Below the pieces are notes generated by a model. That model saw only the letters and a list, made by a program, of their open reading frames with translations, made no database searches and was not told the origin of the DNA. Positions 48,180-56,635 of a DNA stretch of 64,000 bases are shown here, piece after piece. The stretch covers positions 113,970,897-114,034,896 of the forward strand of contig OX638370.1 of the NCBI GenBank assembly GCA_951812925.1. The letters run 5' to 3'. Each line of letters starts with the position of its first letter. The first letter of the stretch is position 1. Position numbers and translations under genes: made by a program. Source of the DNA: Calliopum simillimum. Lineage: Eukaryota > Arthropoda > Insecta > Diptera > Lauxaniidae.

Positions 48180-48780
48180 GGCCCCTATTGCAAATAGAAA
48201 CGAAATTTCGTTTCGCCAGCAATATCTGGGTGCTCTTCCATGAGCTGGATAAGCAACTCCAATTGTTGTTTCGTTGTGAATTTAGTTCTCCTTTAAAATG
48301 TTTACTTGTTAAAACATAAGATGTCCATTCCATTTCTTAACTGATTTTTTTTTCATTTTTGATTTTATGTTAACACACTCCAGTCATGTAAAAATTCTAC
48401 TGAACGATTGCTTGTGAAATGCCATAAAAAAACATTGAAACCGTTCGCGACAGTACGGCATCAATACGCAAAAATCCCAAATAAAATCTAACCTGCATAT
48501 TTTATGACCAGTTATTTAGTTCAACCCTTTCTATAGGTAGCAGTTGTTTTTCTAATTTTGTCCTGCTCACAAATATTCACATTTCACATTTTTATTTTAT
48601 ATCTTACAAAATTCCCTAAAATAAATTTTACCCGAAAAAAAAAAAAAAATTGCTTCAAAATAGTGATCCGGAACTGACCAAGTGTATAATCTACCGTTTA
48701 TCATCGATTTGGAACAATTCACAATTTTTAAAAGAAACCGATTCAGAAACGAAACGAAATTTCTATCCGCAATAGGGGCT
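48180..48780 (-). mobile_element. PIF/Harbinger derivative with Myb/SANT-like fragment
   Basis: Ends GGCCCCTATTGC and GCAATAGGGGCT form terminal inverted repeats with one mismatch, extended by CGAAACGAAATTTC-type text. TTA flanks both sides (48177-48179 and 48781-48783), the usual PIF/Harbinger target duplication. Near 48210-48300 the minus strand encodes RTKFTTKQQLELLIQLMEEH then PDIAGETKF, which resembles the N-terminus of the Myb/SANT-like protein carried by Harbinger elements. No transposase remains. Confidence 0.75.
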
Positions 48781-48877
48781 TTAGTTACAGAATGAAAATG
48801 ATCTCAGTGCTTATTTTGATTCTACATTAATAATTACCAAAAGTCTGAATAACATTTTTTTCTTTAATTTTCTAATA

Positions 48878-48970
48878 CATACTACGTTTCCAACGGATTT
48901 TTGGCTGTGAGCTTAATCAATAAACAGCCTTTAGTCATCTCATAAGTCAACGGTGGAAGCGCAGTAATCA
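48878..48970. mobile_element. MITE, GTTTCCA family (copy 3, deleted)
   Basis: The left end ACTACGTTTCCAACGG and the right part AACAGCCTTTAGTCATCTC to CAACGGTGGAAGCGCAGTAA align with the two ends of the copy at 25895-26210, with the middle missing. Confidence 0.55.
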
Positions 48971-49178
48971 ATCTGCCTTTCATTGTTCCTCAAAAAATAA
49001 TGATAAATTAAAATATAACAGAATTGTGATATATGCACACAATACTTTAAAAAATTTTTGCTGCGAAATCAAAACTAAAAGTACAATTTTCTCTGGCAAG
49101 CCTATTCGCTACAGGGCAGCCACCATTAAAATATATTGACATTTTAATTTTTGATCGTAGTGTACTTTCCATTGTTTC

Positions 49179-49192
49179 TTATGAGCATGGTT
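49179..49192. repeat. 14-bp direct repeat, left of Fanzor
   Basis: TTATGAGCATGGTT is repeated exactly at 51129-51142. A second shared word, TTTTGTCATCAA, follows both (49298-49309 and 51158-51169) in the same order. The pair brackets the Fanzor gene. Confidence 0.6.
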
Positions 49193-49244
49193 TTTTAAAA
49201 TCAATCACAATAATTTTCATTTCATTGTCACACTTGGCACTGTG

Positions 49245-51042
49245 ATGCCGAAACGAAAGGAACCCTGCAACAATAACAACAAAGAGCAAGTGCAAAATTT
49301 TGTCATCAAGAAGGCACTCTATTCAACATGTAAAAATGTGGACGTATTCAATAAGATTCAACGCGATGTTGCCGAAATGTCAGCGCTCTTTGTCGAAGTT
49401 TCAAGGTGAAATTGATTTTATTTTTGTGTTGTCGAAATGTTGTCGCAATGGCATTTATTGATTTTACTGTACATACATTTGTAGGTACATTCATTTTACT
49501 TTGATGAAAAAATGGACTGTTGGTGACTTTTCTGAAATCAAATTTGCCGATTACTACTATCATCTCATGCAAAAAAAGAAGCCCAAATACGTTGTAGACG
49601 CTACATATGCATCATTGAGGCAACATTTGCCACTCTACGACAGCTCATATAGATCGAATCTCTTCATAGATTCCGCTAACCAGTACAGTACACTATTTCA
49701 CAACAACATATGGATGCACGCGTATTCAAGGCTGCGTAGATTTTTCAGCAAATTCACACAAGACCACTCAAAAATATACAATACTCTTCGTTATTTATTC
49801 AGCGAGGACAACGAGTTGGACCAAAAGTCACGAGATCCCGATTTGGATTTGCTGCTTCACATGACCGAGGAATTGCAATGGCGTGGCGAAAAATTTGCAA
49901 AGTTGCAAAATAAAAAAAATTACTGGGCTTCGATAAAAATATTTTTCAATCTCCAACGCTTCAACGAGCGCAACAATTACAAAAACTTTTCAATGATACC
50001 CATTTTCAAACACGGCGCACACCATATTCGCTATGATTCTTTTGCTTATTTCAATTTACTTTGTTCCTTAAAATTATTCAAGGGCGCATGGAAGGATTTC
50101 AACCGTGAGGAATATTGGTGTAAATACTTTAAACTACCGAAAAGCCAATTTGCTTTTTCACTGCAGACCGATGGTGTATCAGTTTCATTCCTGATGCAAA
50201 AGCCCAATTCTAAAACAATGGTAAATGTGTTAAAGAAAAAGGAGGAAAAAAACAAAATGACAAGTTGCAAACAAACGGATTATTTTTCAGCGACAAAATT
50301 GGAGAAAATTAGATGCACCAAATATATAAACAAAATTGGTCTAGATCCGGGGCTTCGGTTGCTCTACGGTGGTGTGCGTAATGGGAAACCGATAAAATTG
50401 AAAAGTTCGACATATCATCACATGAGCGGGTTTTATTCACGTAAATACAAACTTTCAAAAATTACTTCAAAATGTCCGCCAAATACAAAATTTTCTTCCA
50501 ATTCAATCAACGATCTTGACGAATATATTCGGTACGAGTTGGAAATTTTTCAAGAGAAACAAAAAATTTTTAGTTAACGAAAAGTCACGCGATTAAAATT
50601 ACAAAAGTTCATACAAGTTGAAAAAACCTGTCAGCGGTTGGCAAATGAACTTGCGGGAGATGTAGCAGAACAAACTTTAATTTGCATTGGGTCTACGGAA
50701 ATATCATCAAATTCACCAATTCGCGGTTACATACGAACACCACATCGTAAATTCATACAAGCACTAAAAGAGCGAAGAAATGTCGATATCATATTCATCA
50801 ATGAATTCAGGACAACAAAGTTGTGCGCAAATTGCAAATCACCCGAAAATAAAACATCTCAGTCCCCACACAGGTATCAATTTTGTCCAAATTGCAATAC
50901 TTGTTGGAACCGAGATGTTAATGCCGGTGTAAATATATTGTACCTGGGCGACTGCATAATTAGTGGGACACAAAAACACGAAAATTTCCAAAAATACAAA
51001 AGTAACACTATTGCTCCTACCGAGGAAAATGTGTCTACTTGA
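49245..51042 (+). pseudogene. Fanzor (eukaryotic TnpB homologue), one in-frame stop
   Basis: Fanzors are RNA-guided DNA nucleases of eukaryotic transposons, related to IS200/IS605 TnpB. Exon 1 is 49245-49405 (ATG CCG AAA CGA...). Intron 1 is 49406-49484 (GTGAAA...TTGTAG), and exon 2 runs from 49485 to TGA at 51040-51042, about 571 residues plus one internal stop. Visible landmarks: FSLQTDGVSVSFLMQK before the nuclease; RuvC-I IGLDPGLRLLYGG (first Asp); GSTEISSNSPIRGYIRTPHR; RuvC-II INEFRTTKLCANC (Glu, first zinc pair); CPNC (second pair); RuvC-III NRDVNAGVNIL (last Asp). The only lesion seen is TAA at 50575-50577, between RuvC-I and RuvC-II; the frame continues unchanged on both sides as QEKQKIFS, stop, RKVTRLKLQKF. 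The intron is inferred from frame and splice signals. No transposase or terminal inverted repeats were recognised nearby. Confidence 0.88.
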
Positions 51043-51128
51043 CCGTTTCTCTTTTTGATTAAAAGGAAAAATGGTTTAACTCTGCTCGGATTCAGATAAC
51101 ACAACTGTGTATGACGGGTCTGAAAGGG

Positions 51129-51142
51129 TTATGAGCATGGTT
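51129..51142. repeat. 14-bp direct repeat, right of Fanzor
   Basis: TTATGAGCATGGTT, identical to 49179-49192. The 1.95-kb interval contains the whole Fanzor gene with about 50 bp upstream of its ATG and about 90 bp downstream of its stop. Confidence 0.6.
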
Positions 51143-51501
51143 GAAGCATTTTGCATATTTTGTCATCAATAAGTGGCAAAATGTTTTGTGTATGTTTTTA
51201 TGAACTTAAAACAAAAAAAAAAAAAAAAAAAAAATTGTATTGCATTTATATAAAATTGCTTATATGAAAACCCTATGTAACGATTTGGTGCAAAAACTAC
51301 CGAACCGATTTTAATAATTTTTTTTTTTTTAAAACGTGTTAAGGGGAAACCTTCTTTTTTAGTATGAAGTTGTTGAAAAAAAAAATTCAATGCTTGCATT
51401 AAAATTATCGTTTGCATTTCAGTCTTTATAGCTTGCTGCGCCATGAGTTATGTGTTGTTGTGTTTGCGTCTCTTTCATTTATTGTTTTTTTTTATTCTTA
51501 G

Positions 51502-52432
51502 CCCCTTCAGGACCGTAAGGAATTGGGAGCTTATGCAACCATGTTAGCTATTTATAATGGTCTATTGGGCGTCCAGAAAACATATTTTAAAATAAAAATT
51601 CAAAAAATTTTAACGGTATTTCTGGAATTTTCTGGGACATATGTGTCCCTATGGTCGTTAAGGGAGACTTTTTCCCAATACATTTTTATATGGGGAAAAT
51701 ATGCTCTCATTTCAAATGGTGATAACTCGGAAAGTAAGAGTCAAATTGAAAAAATTTAAAGGTATGGTTTGATGAGTAAGGTTAGGGCTATTTGATGCCA
51801 TCAAAAGGACTAAAATAAACCATCTCCTGGAACTACACCGCAAGATTGAAAACAGCGCTTTCTCAGCTTCAAGCACGGATATCGCGAAATCCTGAAGTAT
51901 ATGAGCAATTCTGGCCTCGGATTCGAATTCAGTGTCAAAAAGTACATAACAGTACATATGTCTATTAACAGGTTCTTTAAATTTTTTATTTTGATTGCCT
52001 GTGAAATTGGTAAAATTGTAGTACAAAGGTGAGTTGAAAAGTTACCCTTTACGACCATAAGGACACCGGTGTCCCATTTTGAATTTTATGATTTATCAAT
52101 TAACTAAACTTAAAAAATGGTTCAATTAATGTATAAAACAACAATTGTATTTACATGTCAACAATTATTTCACACTATAGTATGATTAGAAACAATTAAA
52201 CAACTATAAATTCTGCTGTAAAGTATAGCAATAGTTCACCACACAAACTCTCACATTAGAATGATCATACAAAAATAACGGTGTTTCTGATGGTATTGCC
52301 AGATTAATTATGAATGAAGGAAGCGTTTAGGAACTGTTAAATGTCAAAATTACATATATCGGTTTTTTACTTATTTAAACATATAATTTATTTTTGTCTT
52401 GGGACACATATGTCCCTATGGTCCTGAAAGGG
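51502..52432. mobile_element. piggyBac-like nonautonomous element
   Basis: The left end CCCCTTCAGGACCGTAAGG and the right end CCTATGGTCCTGAAAGGG are inverted repeats, flanked by TTAG (51498-51501) and TTAA (52433-52436). TTAA is the piggyBac target site. The palindromic GGGACATATGTGTCCCTATG near 51640 recurs as GGGACACATATGTCCC near 52401, and a related word lies near 52065. There is no transposase. Confidence 0.65.
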
Positions 52433-52494
52433 TTAATGTTGTGTTGTTGATGAGAGCAAAAATGAGAGTGATTTCGTCAGTGATGCCAACTCAA

Positions 52495-53590
52495 TATTTT
52501 CAATATTTTTGGACTTTAAACGATATTTTACATGTTTTTCATTATTTTTCAATTCTTTTTGACTTTTTTCGATATTTTGGATATTTTTGGAAACACTTGA
52601 ACTTTGACCGATTTCTTCGATGTACATATTTCACTATTTTTCGAAACTTTTGATTTTGTTTCGATATATTGGATGTTTTGTTTTTAGACTTTTACCGATT
52701 TCTTCAATGTGTATCAACATTTTCAAAACTTTTGGGCTTTTACCGATATATAGGATGTTTTTCGACATTTTTGGACTTTAACCGATATTTTGGATGTTTT
52801 TCTATAAACTTGGACTTTACCGATTTCTTCGTTGTGTTTCAATATTTTCCGAAACTTTTGGACCCTTTTCGATACATTGAATATTTTTCGATAAAAGTAT
52901 TTGGACTTTCACGAATTTCTTCAATGTTTTCCAATAATTTTGGGCTTTTACCGATATGTAGGATGTTTTTCGACATTTTTGGACTTTAACGATATTTTGT
53001 ACGTTCTTCGAAATTTTTTTTCACTATTTTTTTAAACTTTTGAACTTCTTTCGATATATGTATTGGATGTTTTTCGATATTTTGATGTATTTGAACTGTT
53101 ACCGATATATAGGATGTTTTTTGATAACCTTGGACTTTATCCGATTTCTTCGATGTGTTTGAATGTTTTTCGGAACTTTTGGACCTTTCTAGTTATATTG
53201 GATCTTTTTCGCTTTATTTGGACTTTTACTGATTTTTTATACATAGTATTTATTGATTTGAATCGTTCGCATAGAAGAACTTAGTCAATAACATGCCACT
53301 TATTCATAATAATAACAAGTATTATTTTTATTTTTTCGATGTTTTCCAAAACTTTTGGACTTTTACCGATTTTAGATGTTTTTCAATATTTTTTAAAACT
53401 TTTGGACTTTTACCGGTATTTTGGATGTTTTTCGATACATTTGGGCTTTTACCGATTTCTTCGGTGTACTTCGATACTTTTGGACATTTACCGATATTTT
53501 GAACATTTTTCCATAAACTTGGACTCTTACCGATTTCTTCAATGTATATTTTAATATTTTGCGATACTTTTGGAATTTTACCGATAAAAT
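52495..53590. repeat. Minisatellite of TTTTGGACTTTTACCGAT-type units
   Basis: Units of about 55-65 bp alternate two half-units: TGGACTTTTACCGATTTCTTC followed by a TGT/TTTCAA stretch, and TTTTACCGATATTTTGGATG followed by TTTTTCGA. More than fifteen occurrences of ACCGAT-type words are spread over 1.1 kb. Several frames on both strands therefore stay open, but the products are repetitive and not convincing genes. Confidence 0.8.
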
Positions 53591-53669
53591 AATTATATCG
53601 GAGCATCTGTTTGTGGCACATTGTTTTAAAAAATAAAAAAGAGTTTCCGTTATTAGCTTTTAAGTGCAA

Positions 53670-53720
53670 TCTGGCTTTTTATTTAAGCCCGTGCAACGCC
53701 AGGTAAAACAGCTAGTAATA
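53670..53720 (-). repeat. ACTAGCTG-type repeat end
   Basis: On the minus strand TACTAGCTGTTTTACCTGGC followed by GTTGCACGGGC resembles a dispersed arthropod repeat end. It is related in its first word to the start of 53907-54535. Confidence 0.5.
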
Positions 53721-53906
53721 AATAAAGCCAAAAAAGCTTTATTGCAACTTTATTTGAAGGAGCTTCTTTTAAACAAATATCTCTTTACACAAAGTTTAAT
53801 ATTGGAAAATCTTCCTCAGCTGAATGATAACCGAATAACTTTGTTAAAATCATATTTATTATCTTCACATACATATATGTTTCTCGACCTTTTTTTATAT
53901 AAATAC

Positions 53907-54535
53907 TAGCTGGCCTGGTTGCGACTTCGTTCGCCCATTCCCGATGCCTTTACGTACGAAGTCCAATCCATCTCCATCGTCTCTCTCTTCCAATAACCAA
54001 TGTTTTTAAAGATCCATGTATCAACTTTTGCAATCATAGCTCCCATAGGTACAGAGGTATAGCATTTTATATATTTTTTGTATGAAGGGTGCAACTCCCC
54101 CTTCTCACCCCCCCGCCCAAATTTTTTTAAAGTAAATGGTAGATAGAATATTCATGTCTGTACCAAGTTTTATAACGATATCTGCGTATGTGAAGAAATA
54201 TAGCATTTTGTATATTTTTGGAAAAGTGGATGCAATTCTCCTACACCCAATATCCCCCAAGTTCTGCATGGTGAATGGTAGATATGTACATTATGCATAA
54301 GTTCATCAACTTTCATAATCATAGCTTGTATAACTGTAGAAATATAGCATTTTTTGTATTTTTTTCGTATGGATGGTGCAACCCCCGTTCCCCTCAGTGG
54401 CATCCCACCCCCTTAAGAACCTTCTACAGACCATAACAAACAATTTAAAAAAAAAAAAATTATGTAAATCGACCTTGTAGTTTCCGCGCTCATAAGCTAC
54501 ATACGGACACCATTTTATTTTTATATATATAGATT
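53907..54535. repeat. Dispersed repeat with internal approximate duplications
   Basis: Begins ATACTAGCTGGCCTGGTTGC and ends in a TATATATATAG run. Inside, a unit with ATAGCATTTTNTATATTTTT and GGGTGCAACTCCCCC-like text occurs three times (about 54060, 54210 and 54350). The open frames are derived from the repeat. Confidence 0.55.
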
Positions 54536-54864
54536 TTGAAAGTTTTACTTACATATTAACTAGTTATAAAAATTATGAGTGCAGATTTGAATAAACTGAA
54601 CTCAAAGGGTTTGGAATCGAAAAAAGTAATAAAGTTAATTAAAATATATTCTAAATTTCTTTACAATATTGTATATCAGAAAGAAATGATATAATAGAGC
54701 AACATAAACAAGTATTTTCACATTGATCGTGAGATTCAAAATTATAAAATATAGCTGTACATTCAAACATAACGTCTGAATTTAATAATAAAATTAATGC
54801 CAATAGTTCTTACGTTAGCGAAAAAATAAAGTTTTTTGGCTGTTTTGAATGTGGGATGTCCTAT

Positions 54865-56575
54865 TTAATCCACTGTGAAACAAAATTTGGTCGCCAAAAG
54901 TTTACTTGGATCTGACGCTGCGGGGTGAAAATATAGGCCAAAATAAAAGGCCATTTGGCTCAGTTTGTTCAAGTTGGCTCTAGTTTTCGAGAAAAGGCCG
55001 TTTGAATTTTGCACCTTGAATTATGTGGTTTTTTCAATATATCTCGTAAGTTAACTGAGTTTTATAGCATTTGGTGGTGGGGTTTTGTTTGTCTCGTCCA
55101 TATCTACACTTTCATTACCAAATCAGTGCTTTTGGATGCATTTTTGGCAAGTTAGAGGCACAAAATTCCCAAAAAAATTATATTTTTCGCCTTTTATGAC
55201 ATTCGGCTCAATAGTAATCACCCGAGAGGTAGATTTATACCATTTAATCTATAGCCGAGATCTATACAAACACTTTGATATAATATATATGGCATATGGG
55301 CAAAAATTTCTCAAGCCTAAGAAATTAAAAGTAAAAAAGGCTTTAGCAAAATGAAAAGATTTTGTAAAATGTTTTTTTTTTTAAAGATACTAAGCATAGG
55401 TCGGGGAATAAAATGGTGTTTTTGTTTTGTAAAAAAATGTTTCATTTATTGTTGAAAATCCCTATTTCAAATAGGTACATAAAAATAAAGCAACTTCTTC
55501 GCCTCTGAGAAAACTATAAAAAATATGTAGACACTCTCCCCTTGTCAAGAAACTATATTCCAGAAAAAAAATTGGGGTAATATTATTGGTTCAAGTGATA
55601 TTAACAATATAGTGATGTCGTGCAAGTCTTTTTTCAGCATTAGAGAAAAACAATGCATCTTACGAAAAAAGTGTATATGGCATAAAATGCTTAAAATTAT
55701 CTAAGGAATACTATATATATATCGATATATCCAACGTAAAAGTTTGTAACTCAAGTTACCAACTTTTTACGGGACAGTGATTTTCAAAATCTGCCTATTA
55801 GACTCTATCTTGTGTCAAATTTTGGTATCTCTAGCTTGAAATTTGAAGGGGTGAGAGCAATTTTTGAAGTTACAACCTAAGTATATTTTAGTTAGGTCTC
55901 TATGCAAAAACTTAACTTATGCGCGGGACAAAAATAACAAATTGCGTAACTTAACTTACAAAGTTATTAGTTAATTTTTCTTTAAAACTCAGTGGTTGTA
56001 AGTCTTACATACCAACATAATGTCCGTAGAATACTTTTTAATGGTAGTTGGCAAGTTAAGTTACCAACTTTTCTCGTGGAATATTTGGTTGCTGAAACAG
56101 AACATAAGTTGTAACTAGTGTTACAACTCATATGTATTCAGTTTTATCCAAATTAAAAGTTGAAATTGCGAATATCTCTGTTAATTAATTTGGAATAGTG
56201 ACAACAATTTAATAGTCGAAAAACCTCTATTTGGACTACAGATTTCCAAAGTATTTATTCAATTTTTGTTTTTGGTTTCCTTGTTTTAACGAAAACAATA
56301 CAAAAATGATCATAACTAAAAACTAGGATTTTCGAGTTACCAACTTTTACGTTGGACGTATCGATATATATACTTAATGCTATAAAACTCAGTTAACTTA
56401 CGAGATATATTAAAAAAACACATAATTCAAGGTGCAAAATTCAAACGGCCTTTTCTCGAAAACTAGAGCCAACTTGAACAAACTGAGCCAAATGGTCTTT
56501 CATTTTGGCCTATATTTTCACCCCGCAGCGTCAGATCCGAGTAAACTTTTGGCGACCAAAATTTTGTTATACAGT
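54865..56575. mobile_element. Giant foldback with nested insertion, 1.7 kb
   Basis: The left arm, about 54865-55070 (GGTCGCCAAAAGTTTACTTGG, CTGACGCTGCGGGGTGAAAA), is the reverse complement of about 56370-56575. The text near 55655-55710 (CATCTTACGAAAAAAGTG, GGCATAAAATGCTTAAAATT) matches the core of the foldbacks at 34415 and 36404. The right half has lost the partner of 55075-55700. Confidence 0.8.
55716..56366. mobile_element. Nested element with CGATATATCCAACGTAAAAG ends
   Basis: The left end TCGATATATCCAACGTAAAA and the right end TTTTACGTTGGACGTATCGA are inverted repeats. The interior has many AAGTTACCAACTT words. About 230 bp of its left part recurs inverted at 58930-59155. Confidence 0.7.
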
Positions 56576-56635
56576 GTAATTATAATAAGTTGAATGTATT
56601 GTTCTCGACAGGGATTCCTCATTACTTCTTTATCG

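Noticed and set aside
48876..48972. Inverted-repeat end just upstream of the Fanzor as its left terminus
   Set aside because: It aligns with both ends of the GTTTCCA MITE family with the middle deleted, so it is a separate small element; no matching end lies right of the Fanzor.
52495..53590. Several open frames on both strands that could look like Phe/Tyr/Leu-rich membrane proteins
   Set aside because: They follow from a minisatellite unit without stops; no start context, splice pattern or domain supports a gene.
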